Assembly: GCF_000695625.1 (NCBI RefSeq)
Contig: NZ_JMQI01000068.1
Span: forward strand, 124,001-188,000
From: Amycolatopsis rifamycinica
GTDB taxonomy: Bacteria; Actinomycetota; Actinomycetes; Mycobacteriales; Pseudonocardiaceae
Length of the DNA stretch: 64,000 nucleotides
Direction: 5' to 3'
The position numbers were made by a program, and so were the translations under genes. Positions 1 through 8,441 of this stretch are shown piece after piece (the stretch's first letter is position 1; each line of letters opens with the position of its first letter). Below the pieces are notes generated by a model. It was not told the origin of the DNA. It searched no databases and was given only the letters and a program-made list of their open reading frames with translations.

Positions 1-387
1 GCGGTCAAGGTCAACCACCTCGGCAACCTCGTCGGCCTGGAGATCGGGCACGCGGTGCGGGAGAAGGCGAACCTCGCCGACGAGATCATGCGGACCGTCC
101 AGCGCGCGCAGAGCAAGCTGGCGGGTGCCGTGCAGGCGGGGATTCCGTCGATCGCGGGCACCGAGACCATGAACGAGCTGGTCCAGCAGCTCCACCGTGA
201 ATTCCCGGAGCCGGAGCCGCAGGGCTTCGTCGATGGTGGCCCCGCTGCGCCCACGAGCGAGGGGGCGCGCTTCATCGCCGAGGACGAGCCACCGACGCAG
301 CCGAAGCCGAAGCCGGCGCCACCGCGTCCCGCACCCGAAGCAGGCACCGATGACGACTACTTCAGCGACGGCGACTACCTGCGCTGA
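1..387 (+). CDS. YbaB/EbfC-family protein, 5'-truncated
   Basis: The reading frame is open from base 1 and stops with TGA at 385-387; the true start lies before the window, so only 128 residues are visible. The visible part keeps the YbaB/EbfC style ending: a short strand-like segment (VNHLGNLVGLEIG) followed by a helix (LADEIMRTVQRAQSKLAG). It is followed by an acidic, proline-rich tail that ends DYFSDGDYLR. YbaB proteins are small nucleoid-associated dimers; in actinobacteria, tailed versions often sit beside type VII secretion substrates. Here the next two genes are an EspC-like and a WXG-type protein, 25 bp and 341 bp downstream, which suggests a role in that locus rather than recombination. 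The family call rests on the C-terminal half only. Confidence 0.6.
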   Translation, partial: AVKVNHLGNLVGLEIGHAVREKANLADEIMRTVQRAQSKLAGAVQAGIPSIAGTETMNELVQQLHREFPEPEPQGFVDGGPAAPTSEGARFIAEDEPPTQPKPKPAPPRPAPEAGTDDDYFSDGDYLR

Positions 388-412
388 GCACGGGAACGAG
401 GGAGGGAAGACC

Positions 413-736
413 TTGAACGAGCCGCAGGCGGACATCCGGATCGATCCGGAGCAGTTGCTGTCCCACGCGAAGAAGCTCGAACCGTTCGTCGACCGGTTCG
501 CGAAGGCGCTGGACGCGGCGGCCCAGGTCGTCGACCCGATGGCGTTCGGCCTCATCGGCCAGGCCAGCGGTCTCGGCGCGCTGTGCGGCGTCGCCCAGAC
601 CCTGGGGAGCGACTCGATCGGCCACGCGAAGAACGTCGCCCAGGAGCAGATCGACCGCGTACGCACCTGGTCCCAGCACGTCGACTGGCGCGAGCAGGAC
701 GTCAAGGCGAGCTTGGAAGGCATCCACCTTGACTGA
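413..736 (+). CDS. EspC-like type VII secretion target protein
   Basis: A 107-residue protein from a TTG start preceded by a strong purine-rich site (GGGAGGGAAG, about 5 bases upstream). An upstream extension of the frame runs over the previous gene and is not credible. The sequence is one long helical hairpin with Ala/Gly in the turn (GQASGLGALCGVAQ), which resembles the EspC/DUF2580 family of ESX-1 secretion-associated proteins: roughly 100 residues, N-terminal IRIDPEQL motif, C-terminal W-containing helix. Such proteins are exported as partners through ESX machines. It overlaps the next gene by 8 bp, so the two are probably translated together. No core ESX ATPase or EccB/C/D gene lies in the window. 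Confidence 0.65.
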   Translation: MNEPQADIRIDPEQLLSHAKKLEPFVDRFAKALDAAAQVVDPMAFGLIGQASGLGALCGVAQTLGSDSIGHAKNVAQEQIDRVRTWSQHVDWREQDVKASLEGIHLD

Positions 737-1712
737 GAACGCGTTGGTGGCGGAAGCCAAGAAAAAGGTCGACGAAGGGTCCTCGGCGCTCGAGGGCGCC
801 GGGATGGCGCAGGACTTCTGGGACGCGGCGGCAAAGGCGGCCGACGACGACTGGACCGAAGGTCTGCTGAACCTTGGCTTCGGCGCCGCCGGCGTGATGG
901 AGTTCGTCCAGGATCCGATCGCCGGTTTGGCCGGCATGGGGCTCGGGTGGCTGATCGAGCACGTCGAGGTCCTGCGTGCTCCGCTCGACTGGGTGACCGG
1001 GAACCAGGAACAGCTCGACGTCATGCAGGAGACGTGGAGTGGCATCAGCGACGAGATCGACGCCGTCGCCAAGGATCTTCTGGACACGGTCAAGGCGGAC
1101 AGCGCGCAGTGGCAGGGGCAGGGCGCGGACGCTTATCGCGCGTTCACCGCCGAACTCGGTGACATGTACTCCGGGGTCGCGGGCGGCGCGAAGGCCATCT
1201 CCGTGCTGATCGACGTCTGCAAGAGCATCCTGAACGTCGTGCGCAGCGTGCTGCGGGATCTGCTCACGGAATGCATCGGCAAGCTGATCAGCATCCTCAT
1301 GCGGTACCCGGGCCCCGCCGCGCCCGCCGGCGTGGCCGGCGAAGGCACGGCCGAGATCGTCAAGTGCGGCCGGCGGATGTCGGAATGGCTGCAGAAGCTC
1401 GTGCGGGCCTTCCGGAAGGGCATCAGCCAGTTCAACCACCTGAGCGGGTTGTTCCGCACCGTTGGCCAGAAGCTGCTCGCGGCGCTGCGGGACGCGGTCC
1501 GGGCGGCACCGGGCGTCGTCAAGGACGGCATCCAGGAGCTGCCCAAGGCCCTCGGTGAAGAAGCCGGGAAGGAAGCGGGCAAGAAAACCGCGGGCGCCTA
1601 CGACGAAGCCGATAAGGAGTACCGCGAGAACCACTACAACGAGAAGAAGCCCGCGGCCGCCGAGCCCGTCTTCCGGCAGCAGGGCGGCCGGCGCATCTCC
1701 GGCTCGATCTAG
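729..1712 (+). CDS. WXG100-superfamily type VII secretion substrate
   Basis: A 327-residue protein that starts at a TTG inside the end of the upstream EspC-like gene. An N-terminal helical region of about 145 residues contains the hallmark W-x-G turn (SAQWQGQGADAYRAF, near residue 123). A hydrophobic stretch (SVLIDVCKSILNVV) and then a basic, lysine-rich helical tail follow. The long N-terminal domain plus hydrophobic segment is like the LXG/WXG-type leaders of ESX-exported proteins. No toxin domain is recognisable in the C-terminal half, so a structural or carrier role is as likely as an effector role. Translational coupling with the upstream gene supports heterodimer formation. Confidence 0.6.
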   Translation: MTENALVAEAKKKVDEGSSALEGAGMAQDFWDAAAKAADDDWTEGLLNLGFGAAGVMEFVQDPIAGLAGMGLGWLIEHVEVLRAPLDWVTGNQEQLDVMQETWSGISDEIDAVAKDLLDTVKADSAQWQGQGADAYRAFTAELGDMYSGVAGGAKAISVLIDVCKSILNVVRSVLRDLLTECIGKLISILMRYPGPAAPAGVAGEGTAEIVKCGRRMSEWLQKLVRAFRKGISQFNHLSGLFRTVGQKLLAALRDAVRAAPGVVKDGIQELPKALGEEAGKEAGKKTAGAYDEADKEYRENHYNEKKPAAAEPVFRQQGGRRISGSI

Positions 1713-1717
1713 CCGCC

Positions 1718-2809
1718 GTGGTGCCGACAACTCCCGGCGGGCCGGAAACGACCGTGGTGCAGGTCCGGCTGCCGATCCACCATCAGCCGTCCGCCCTGCG
1801 GACAAGCGCGGGCTGCCTGGCGTTCCTCGGCCTCGCGCCCGCCGTCGCCGCCGGACTGCTGGTGTGGGCGCGCAGCCATGACCCGGTCGCGCGCTTGGTC
1901 GCGCCCGCGCTCGGCGTGCTCGCGATGCTGTGCTTCTGCAGCTGGCCGATCATGCGGTGGTACATGCGCCGCAACGGCTCGCTGGTGACGGCGACGGTCG
2001 GATTCGGTCCCGACGGGTTCCGGCAGCCGCTCGAAGACAAGACGACGCTCGTCCTGCCCTGGGAGGACGTCCGCCGCTTCGACTTCCGAGGCGGACAGCC
2101 GGACGACCGCGTCGCGCTCGCTGTTTCGCTGGTGGACGAGGAGGCGATCCGTAACCTGAACCCCGACTGCCGGCACAAGTCCGAAGACGGCTTCATCCTG
2201 TCGTCGGCGATGGCCAGGGAAGAGGCCGAAAAGGCGTCGGCGGCGATCGAGCGGTACCGCCCCGGCCTCGTCCGCTGGACGTCCAAGAACGTCCGGCGCG
2301 GCGGCTTCGGCGTGCCGAACCCGGTGCGGCGGCTGGTCAAGCGCTGGAGCGCGGACCAGGCGCGCACGCTCGTTCGCGCCGAGCAGGCTTCCGCCGGCCG
2401 GCTGTTCGTCCTGTGGGCGGCTTGGCTGGCCGTCATCGCCGACTTCGTGGCGCCGGCCTGCTACGACATCCCGCCGGAGATCCCGTTGCCGGTCGCACTG
2501 GCGATCTGGGTGCTGCTCTACCTGACGCGCTACCGCGGTGACGCCGGCGAATTCGTCCTGACCGCCGACGCGGTCACCTGGCGGCCCGACGAAGGCGATC
2601 CGGTCCGGGTGCGGCGCGGCGACCTCGCCCGGCTGACTACTGCACCCGCGGGGAAGAAGTCCACTCGCCACTACGTGTCGGTCCACGCGGTCCTCCGCCG
2701 CGGGGAGGATCGGCCGCTGGCGGCGAAGGTTTCCCCGGGCGCGGCCAAGAACGTGCGGCGGCTGGTCGTCGGGGCGCCGCCGACGCCGATCACTCGGGGG
2801 GCTACGTGA
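1718..2809 (+). CDS. membrane protein of unknown function with two helix pairs
   Basis: A 363-residue protein starting at GTG 1718 (a second GTG follows directly). It has two hydrophobic helix pairs, around residues 28-75 and 225-265. Each pair is followed by a soluble segment of beta-strand character with a tryptophan-centred motif (LVLPWEDVRRFDF; AVTWRPDEGDPVRVRRGDLA). This TM-pair plus PH-like-domain layout, repeated twice, suggests an internal duplication. I do not recognise a named family. It begins 5 bp after the WXG-type gene and closes the type VII accessory cluster, so it may be a membrane partner of that system; that is an inference from position only. Confidence 0.55.
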   Translation: MVPTTPGGPETTVVQVRLPIHHQPSALRTSAGCLAFLGLAPAVAAGLLVWARSHDPVARLVAPALGVLAMLCFCSWPIMRWYMRRNGSLVTATVGFGPDGFRQPLEDKTTLVLPWEDVRRFDFRGGQPDDRVALAVSLVDEEAIRNLNPDCRHKSEDGFILSSAMAREEAEKASAAIERYRPGLVRWTSKNVRRGGFGVPNPVRRLVKRWSADQARTLVRAEQASAGRLFVLWAAWLAVIADFVAPACYDIPPEIPLPVALAIWVLLYLTRYRGDAGEFVLTADAVTWRPDEGDPVRVRRGDLARLTTAPAGKKSTRHYVSVHAVLRRGEDRPLAAKVSPGAAKNVRRLVVGAPPTPITRGAT

Positions 2810-3067
2810 TCGGCGCCGACGACCTGATGCCCTGTCCGGCTCGCGCCGGTGGGGGCACTGTCACCACGTCCAGCGTGATGACGCACCTGGAGAGCGGGAT
2901 CGGTCCGTGACGTGACGGCCGGGGGACGGACATCCCCCGATCGAGTGACGGGTATCCGCTGCTCGCATGATTGTCGCACTCAACGCCGGATAAGTTACAA
3001 AAACCTTCACTTTCCCCTTGTCCACCCTTCCCGACCTGGTCGGACGGCTTTCGTGGGACAGTGCGGT
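2810..3067. other. intergenic region, end of ESX cluster to rbsK
   Basis: No gene is seen in these 258 bp. The right part is clearly less GC-rich than its surroundings (around 2990-3020, with TAAGTTACAAAAACC), which marks the probable promoter of the ribokinase operon. A short G-run/C-run hairpin (GGGGGA...TCCCCC near 2930-2940) could end transcription of the upstream cluster. Confidence 0.35.
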
Positions 3068-3937
3068 ATGAACTCCGACGTACTCGTTGTGGGATCCGCC
3101 AACGCCGACCTCGTCGTCGCCGTGGACCGGCGGCCGGCGGGTGGCGAGACCGTGCTGGGCGGGGACACCGTCCTCTCGCCCGGCGGCAAGGGAGCCAACA
3201 CGGCGGTCGCGGCGGGCAGGCTCGGCGCCGACGTCGCCCTGCTCGGCGCCGTCGGCGACGACCCCTACGGCCGGCTGCTGCTCGACTCACTGCGGGCAGC
3301 GGGCGTCGACACCGGGCTCGTCCGCACCAGCGAGCGGCCGACCGGCATCGCCTACATCACCGTCACCCCGGACGGCGAAAACTCGATCCTCGTGTCCCCC
3401 GGCGCCAACTCGAGCCTGGAGCCCGCCGACGTCGACGCCGTTTTCGACGGGGTCGAGGTCATGGTCGCGTCGCTCGAGGTGCCGCTGCCGACCGTCGAGC
3501 ACGCCGTCGCGCGGGCCGCCGAACGGGGCGTGAAGGTGCTGCTGAACCTCTCGCCGGCCGCGAAGCTCTCCCCGGAAACGCTGGCCAAGCTCGACGTCCT
3601 GCTGGTCAACGAGCACGAGGCCGCCTGGCTCACCGGTCCGGGCGCGGACTTCCGGGAGCTCCTGGAACTCGGGCCGCGCGCCGCCGTCGTCACGCTCGGC
3701 GCGGCCGGCGCGGTCGTCGTCGAACCGGACGGCACGACCGAGGTGGAGTCACCGAAGGTCGAGGCCGTGGACACCACCGGAGCCGGTGACGCCTTCGCGG
3801 GCGCGCTCGCCGCGTCGCTCGCCGACGGCGCCGACCTGGTCTCCGCGGCCAAGCGGGCCGTGCGCGTCGCGGCGTTCAGCGTGACGCGGCCCGGCGCCCA
3901 GCCGTCCTACCCGACCGCCGCCGACCTGGGGGAATGA
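3068..3937 (+). CDS. rbsK: ribokinase (PfkB family sugar kinase)
   Basis: Phosphorylates D-ribose at O5 with ATP so that it enters the pentose phosphate pool; cytoplasmic. The 289-residue length fits RbsK. It has the PfkB N-terminal signature with PGGKGANTA (residues 38-46), the substrate-side NADLV segment near residue 12, and the C-terminal signature DTTGAGD (235-241), whose last Asp is the catalytic base. ATG 3068 is used because the protein then begins at the usual first strand (DVLVVGSANAD). No ribose transporter or RbsR-type regulator is adjacent; instead a ParB-like gene and PTS enzyme I follow on the same strand, so the physiological substrate could be another pentose or nucleoside-derived sugar. 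Confidence 0.88.
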   Translation: MNSDVLVVGSANADLVVAVDRRPAGGETVLGGDTVLSPGGKGANTAVAAGRLGADVALLGAVGDDPYGRLLLDSLRAAGVDTGLVRTSERPTGIAYITVTPDGENSILVSPGANSSLEPADVDAVFDGVEVMVASLEVPLPTVEHAVARAAERGVKVLLNLSPAAKLSPETLAKLDVLLVNEHEAAWLTGPGADFRELLELGPRAAVVTLGAAGAVVVEPDGTTEVESPKVEAVDTTGAGDAFAGALAASLADGADLVSAAKRAVRVAAFSVTRPGAQPSYPTAADLGE

Positions 3938-3965
3938 TCATCCGGACGGCCGTGTTGGACGTCAC

Positions 3966-4703
3966 ATGGGCGACTCGTTCAGCTCGGCCTGGTGGCGCGG
4001 CTACGCCGCTCAGCTGCGGGCGATCGCCGACGCCCGCCGTCCCGACCGGCTCGCGATCATGCCGCTCGACGAGACGCTCAAGGCACTCGGCAAGCAGACC
4101 GAGCTCGACGAAGGCGTCTACGACGTCCCGGTGGAAGGCATCGTCGGCACGGTCGCCCGCGCCGGGGACTTCGACCGCGAGTTCCGGCCGCGCAACCGCG
4201 CACTGCGCGACCGCTGGGAGCAGCTGACGCGGACGACGGCGGACCTGCCGCCGGTGCGGCTCGTGCGGCTCTCCGACATGTTCTTCGTCGAGGACGGCCA
4301 CCACCGCGTCGGCATCGCGCGAGCCCGCGGCGTCCGGACCGTCCGCGCGCGGGTCCGCTGGATCAGCACGGTCGCCTGCGCGCTGCGCTGCCTGACCCTC
4401 GCCGACCTGCCGTCGAAGGCCGCCGAGCGGATGTTCCTCGAGCGCGTGCCGCTGCCGGACGACGTCCGCCTCGGCCTGTGGCTCGATGACCCGGCCGACT
4501 GGTTCCGGCTCGCCGACTCGGCCGAGGCCTGGGGTTTCCGCCGTATGCTGGCCGGACGGCCGGTGCGCAGCCGCGGCGAACTGGCCGGCTCCTGGTGGCA
4601 CGAGGAGGTCCGGCCGGTGATCGAACAGGTACGGCAGCGAGGTTTGTGCCCGCCACCACGAGATATCCAGGCCTACCTGCGTTATGGTCTAGACCATGCC
4701 TGA
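3966..4703 (+). CDS. ParB/Srx-superfamily-like protein
   Basis: A 245-residue cytoplasmic protein. Its centre holds MFFVEDGHHRVGIARARG (about residues 105-122), where DGHHR corresponds to the nucleotide-binding GxxRx(A/V) box of ParB-like and sulfiredoxin-fold domains. The rest has no helix-turn-helix that I can identify, and a genuine chromosome-partitioning role is unlikely because there is no parA neighbour or parS context. The gene begins 28 bp after rbsK and its 3' end overlaps ptsI by 8 bp, so it is expressed with them. ParB folds are now known to bind or hydrolyse CTP, but no such activity can be read from the sequence here. Confidence 0.6.
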   Translation: MGDSFSSAWWRGYAAQLRAIADARRPDRLAIMPLDETLKALGKQTELDEGVYDVPVEGIVGTVARAGDFDREFRPRNRALRDRWEQLTRTTADLPPVRLVRLSDMFFVEDGHHRVGIARARGVRTVRARVRWISTVACALRCLTLADLPSKAAERMFLERVPLPDDVRLGLWLDDPADWFRLADSAEAWGFRRMLAGRPVRSRGELAGSWWHEEVRPVIEQVRQRGLCPPPRDIQAYLRYGLDHA

Positions 4704-6342
4704 GTCTGATGCCGCCGTGGCGTCCCTGTCCGGGGTCGCCGTCAGCCCCGGCCGCGCGAGTGGTCTGGTCGTCCGCGTCGCCGAGCCGCTGGGCGAACCC
4801 GCCGCCACCCCGGTCCCGGCCGATCCGGCCGCCGAAGCCGCCCGGATCGTCCCCGCGGCCGCGATCGTCGCCGGCCGGCTCGAGAAACAGGCCGAGACCG
4901 CGAGCGGCGAGGCGGCGACGATCCTCATCACGACCGCGGCGATGGCGGCCGACCCGGCGCTCGCGTCGCAGGCCGAAACCCTGGTCAAGACGCAGGGACT
5001 GCCCGCCGCGCGCGCCGTCTACCAGGCCGCCGAAGGCTTCGCCGAAGCCCTGGCCGCGGCCGGCGGGTACATGGCCGAGCGCGTCCGCGACGTCCGCGAC
5101 GTGCGTGACCGGCTGATCGCCGAGCTGCTCGGCATCGCGCCGCCGGGGGTGCCCGAGCTGGCGTCGCCGAGCGTGCTGGTCGCCCGCGACCTCGCCCCGG
5201 CCGACACCGCCGGTCTCGACCCGGCGAAGGTCCTCGCCCTGGTCACCGAAGAGGGCGGCCCGACGAGCCACACCGCGATCCTGGCGCGTGCCCTGGGCAT
5301 CCCGGCCGTCGTCGCGGTGCGCGGCCTGCTGGCCCTGGACGCGCAAGCGCTTGCGGTCGACGGCGACGCGGGCACGGTCGAGGCTGCGGACCCGTCGGCC
5401 CCGGTCGTCACGGCCACGGTGGCCCAGCTCGCCGAGTGGAACGGCACGGGCGCGACGGCCGACGGTCACCGCGTGAAGGTCTACGGCAACGTCGGCTCCC
5501 CGGCCGACGCCCAGGCCGCGGCGGACGCGGGCGCCGAAGGGGTCGGCCTGTTCCGCACCGAGTTCTGCTACCTGGACGCTTCGGACGAGCCGTCGGTGGC
5601 CGACCAGCGCGCGGCGTACACGGCGGTGCTTTCGCCGTTCCGCGGCAAGCCGGTGATCGTCCGGACCCTCGACGCGGGCGCCGACAAGCCCCTGGCCTTC
5701 CTGTCCCCGGAGGCCGAACCGAACCCGGCCCTCGGCGTCCGGGGGCTGCGCGTGGCGTTCGACCGCCCCGAGGTCCTGGACCGCCAGCTCGAAGCGATCG
5801 CCGGCGCGGCGGACGACTCGGGCGCCGAGGTCTCGGTGATGGCCCCGATGGTCGCGACGGTCGAGGAAGCGGCCTGGTTCGCCGAGCGGGTCCGAGCGGC
5901 CGGCATCGCCCGCGCGGGCGTGATGATCGAGATCCCGGCGGCGGCGCTCACCGCCCGCGAGATCCTCGAGGTCGTGGACTTCGTCTCGGTGGGCACGAAC
6001 GACCTGGCCCAGTACACGTTCGCGGCGGACCGCCAGCTGGGCGCGGTGGCCAAGCTCAACGACCCGTGGCAGCCAGGGCTCCTGCGCCTCCTGAAACTGA
6101 TCGGCGACGCGGCCAAGGCCACCGGCAAACCAGCGGGCGTCTGCGGCGAAGCGGCCGCCGACCCGCGCTTGGCCCTGGTCCTGGCGGGCTTGGGCCTGAC
6201 GAGCCTGTCGATGAACGCCCCGGCAGTCCGCGCGGTGGGAGCCAGCCTGGCGGCGGCAACGCTCGCGGAGTGCGAGGCCCTGGCGGAGGCAACCCTGGCC
6301 ACGGCAAACCCGGCAGCCGCCCGCGCGGCGGCCCGCCCCTGA
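4696..6342 (+). CDS. ptsI: phosphoenolpyruvate-protein phosphotransferase (PTS enzyme I)
   Basis: First component of the phosphotransferase system: it takes phosphate from phosphoenolpyruvate onto a histidine and passes it to HPr. The 548 residues are slightly short for EI (about 570). The phospho-histidine motif GGPTSHTAILAR places the active His at residue 192. The C-terminal PEP-binding barrel shows VGLFRTEF, MIEIPAA, VGTNDLAQYT and the conserved Cys motif VCGEAAAD (Cys near 483). Start ATG overlaps the ParB-like gene by 8 bp. HPr and sugar-specific EII genes are not in this window, so partners must be encoded elsewhere. Confidence 0.93.
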   Translation: MPESDAAVASLSGVAVSPGRASGLVVRVAEPLGEPAATPVPADPAAEAARIVPAAAIVAGRLEKQAETASGEAATILITTAAMAADPALASQAETLVKTQGLPAARAVYQAAEGFAEALAAAGGYMAERVRDVRDVRDRLIAELLGIAPPGVPELASPSVLVARDLAPADTAGLDPAKVLALVTEEGGPTSHTAILARALGIPAVVAVRGLLALDAQALAVDGDAGTVEAADPSAPVVTATVAQLAEWNGTGATADGHRVKVYGNVGSPADAQAAADAGAEGVGLFRTEFCYLDASDEPSVADQRAAYTAVLSPFRGKPVIVRTLDAGADKPLAFLSPEAEPNPALGVRGLRVAFDRPEVLDRQLEAIAGAADDSGAEVSVMAPMVATVEEAAWFAERVRAAGIARAGVMIEIPAAALTAREILEVVDFVSVGTNDLAQYTFAADRQLGAVAKLNDPWQPGLLRLLKLIGDAAKATGKPAGVCGEAAADPRLALVLAGLGLTSLSMNAPAVRAVGASLAAATLAECEALAEATLATANPAAARAAARP

Positions 6343-6363
6343 GGTACTGACAACGCCCGACGC

Positions 6364-6395
6364 CGACCTGGCCACCGGCATCCCCGGCCAGGTCG
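6364..6395 (+). terminator. hairpin terminator after ptsI
   Basis: Perfect 10-bp inverted repeat (CGACCTGGCC at 6364-6373 and GGCCAGGTCG at 6386-6395) with a 12-base loop, 21 bp after the ptsI stop. There is no U-tract, as is common in high-GC actinobacteria. Confidence 0.5.
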
Positions 6396-6682
6396 CGTCG
6401 CGCGCACACGGGCCGGCTTCGACCGCAGCCACCCGGACCACCGAAACCTGCGGCGCGGAATGTGGCCGGTCCTGACCGCCGGGGCGTGGTCGGCGCCAAG
6501 GAGCAGGCCGGCCTCTGAGCGCCCGGCGCTGCTCGGCGGCGAAGCCTTGGTCCAGCTCGCCACCTACCCGGCCCGGGCTCGCCTCGACCGGGAGCCCGCT
6601 TAAGCTGGGCTCCTCTCGGGCCGGCTGAGCCCGATCTGCCCAGCCCGTTCGTTTCGCCCCGCGCGAATCATCCCCCGCCCGC

Positions 6683-6711
6683 AGGGGCGCCCCCCACTTT
6701 CAGTCTATCGG
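6683..6711. repeat. short dispersed element, copy 1 (ends CAGTCTATCGG)
   Basis: Begins AGGGG, has a C-run in the middle and ends with CAGTCTATCGG. The segment at 50941-50969 has the same length, the same AGGGG start and the identical 11-base end. In both places a TTGTCCACA box follows within 35-50 bases. The function is unknown. Confidence 0.4.
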
Positions 6712-6753
6712 TCATCACCGACGGTGCTGAACTGTGCGAACCTGAACCGGCGT

Positions 6754-6787
6754 GGTTGTCCACATTGACCGAGGGGTGTGGACAACC
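6754..6787. promoter_or_regulatory. inverted pair of perfect DnaA-type boxes
   Basis: GGTTGTCCACA (6754-6764) and its exact reverse complement TGTGGACAACC (6777-6787) are separated by 12 bases. TTGTCCACA is the preferred actinobacterial DnaA box. The arrangement could equally be a symmetric operator or a transcript hairpin; DnaA binding is an inference from the 9-mer. Confidence 0.5.
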
Positions 6788-6913
6788 CGCCCAAGGCCGT
6801 CCCGGGGCTCCCCCGGGACGGCCGCAGAAACTTCCGGGCCGTTGTCGATCCCGCCCGTGGCCGCTCGACGAAGAGGTGAGAAGCGAAAGCACCCGAGTCG
6901 AGAGGACCTCACC

Positions 6914-8368
6914 ATGACCGCCACCACCTCCGCCCCGGCCGGCCGGGCCGAGGCCCCGGCCGGCAAAGCAGAGGCCCCGGCCGGTGGGCCGGCAGCCGTC
7001 AGGGCTGGGCGCCGGGCGTGGATCGGGCTGGCCGTGCTGGCTCTGCCCACCCTCCTCGTCTCGCTGGACGTCTTCGTCCTCGTGCTCGCCCTTCCCAAAC
7101 TCGCCGTCAGCCTGCACGCCGACGGCACCGAACAGCTCTGGATCATGGACACCTACGGCTTCATGGTCGCCGGGTTCATGGTCACCATGGGGACCCTCGG
7201 TGACCGCATCGGGCGGCGGAAACTGCTGCTCATCGGGGCCGCCGCCTTCGGGGGCGCCTCCGTTCTCGCCGCCTTCTCCACCAGTGCCGGGATGCTGATC
7301 GCCGCGCGGGCCGCGCTCGGGATCGCGGGGGCCACCCTCGCTCCCTCCACGCTCTCGCTCATCGGCACCATGTTCGAAAACCCGCGCCAGCGGGCCGAAG
7401 CCATCGGGATCTGGGCCGGCTGCTTCACCGTCGGCGCGATCGTCGGGCCGATGGTCGGCGGCTTCATGCTCGAGCACTTCTGGTGGGGCTCGGTCTTCCT
7501 GCTCGGTGTTCCCGCCATGGTCCTTCTGCTGGTCATCGGTCCAAAACTGCTGCCCGAGTACCGGGACGAGACCGCCGGGCGCCTCGACTTCCCCAGTGTC
7601 GCCCTCTCCCTCGGCGCGATCCTGCCCGTCGTCTACGGCGTCAAGGAAATCGCCCGCGACGGGCTCCGGACCGTTCCGGTGCTCGCACTGGGCGCCGGCC
7701 TGATCGTCGGGTACGTCTTCGTGAAGCGGCAGCGCACGCTCGACGACCCGCTCGTCGACTTCAGCCTCTTCGCCGCCAAGGCGTTCCGGACCACGCTCGG
7801 CGGGATGCTGCTGTTCAGCATGCTCGGCGGCACCACCATGCTGTTCGTCGCCCAGTTCTTCCAGCTCGCGCAGCACCTCACACCGGTCGGGGCCGCGCTG
7901 GGGCTGCTGCCGGGGATGGCCGCCTCCACCGTCAGCTTCCTCGCCGCGCCCGTGCTCGCCCGCCGGGTGCGGCCCGGGAGGCTGATCGCGAGCGGGGTGG
8001 CCCTCGCCGCGGCCGGGATGGCGATCCTCACCCTCGTCGCGCCCGGGGCCGGGCCGGTCTGGCCGTCCCTCGGGTTCGCCGTGACGTCGCTGGGGGTCGG
8101 GCCGATGGTCGCGCTGGGCACCGACCTCGTCGTCGGCTCGGTTCCGGTGCGCAAGGCGGGCGCCGCCGCTTCGCTGGCCCAGACCGTCAACGAGTTCGGC
8201 TACGCCTTCGGCCTCGCCACCGTCGGCACGCTCGGCAACGCCGTCGTCCGCTCCCACGGCCTCCCCACCGGGCTGCACGTCGTCGCCGGGCTCGCCGCCG
8301 CCGGGTTCGCCGTCCTGGTCTTCTTCGTGGCCCGGCACCTGCGCTCGATCCGGCCGCTGGCCGTCTGA
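6914..8368 (+). CDS. MFS drug exporter of the DHA2 (14-TM) family
   Basis: A 484-residue inner-membrane transporter, probably a proton-coupled drug antiporter of the EmrB/QacA group. It carries the MFS motif A region GTLGDRIGRRKLLL after the second helix and motif C-like GIAGATLAPSTLSLI, and its length and hydrophobic pattern fit 14 helices. ATG 6914 gives a cytoplasmic N-terminal extension that is an unusual Ala/Pro/Gly repeat (AEAPAG three times) before helix 1. No MarR or TetR regulator is adjacent. The gene ends at a strong bidirectional terminator. The substrate cannot be read from sequence. Confidence 0.85.
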   Translation: MTATTSAPAGRAEAPAGKAEAPAGGPAAVRAGRRAWIGLAVLALPTLLVSLDVFVLVLALPKLAVSLHADGTEQLWIMDTYGFMVAGFMVTMGTLGDRIGRRKLLLIGAAAFGGASVLAAFSTSAGMLIAARAALGIAGATLAPSTLSLIGTMFENPRQRAEAIGIWAGCFTVGAIVGPMVGGFMLEHFWWGSVFLLGVPAMVLLLVIGPKLLPEYRDETAGRLDFPSVALSLGAILPVVYGVKEIARDGLRTVPVLALGAGLIVGYVFVKRQRTLDDPLVDFSLFAAKAFRTTLGGMLLFSMLGGTTMLFVAQFFQLAQHLTPVGAALGLLPGMAASTVSFLAAPVLARRVRPGRLIASGVALAAAGMAILTLVAPGAGPVWPSLGFAVTSLGVGPMVALGTDLVVGSVPVRKAGAAASLAQTVNEFGYAFGLATVGTLGNAVVRSHGLPTGLHVVAGLAAAGFAVLVFFVARHLRSIRPLAV

Positions 8369-8375
8369 CGACGGC

Positions 8376-8414
8376 GAAGGCCTCCCCACCCGATGCCTGG
8401 GTGGGGAGGCCTTC
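8376..8414. terminator. bidirectional terminator between convergent genes
   Basis: Perfect 16-bp stem (8376-8391 with 8399-8414, left arm GAAGGCCTCCCCACCC) and a 7-base loop, followed by TTCTTG on the plus strand and TTCG on the minus. It lies between the MFS gene (plus) and the DUF1707 gene (minus). Confidence 0.75.
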
Positions 8415-8441
8415 TTGACGCCGGGGGCAGAGGGGCCCCGG

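Larger units (their letters stand above)
6343..6913. other. 571-bp non-coding region between ptsI and an MFS gene
   Basis: Contains the ptsI terminator, no credible gene on either strand, and a distinctive right half. At 6683-6711 there is a 29-base element ending CAGTCTATCGG that recurs in diverged form at 50941-50969. It is followed by a small inverted repeat (TCGGT CATC ACCGA) and then two oppositely oriented perfect TTGTCCACA boxes (6756-6764 and 6777-6785). The MFS start codon is at 6914, so the 6720-6913 segment is also its probable promoter and leader. Confidence 0.5.
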
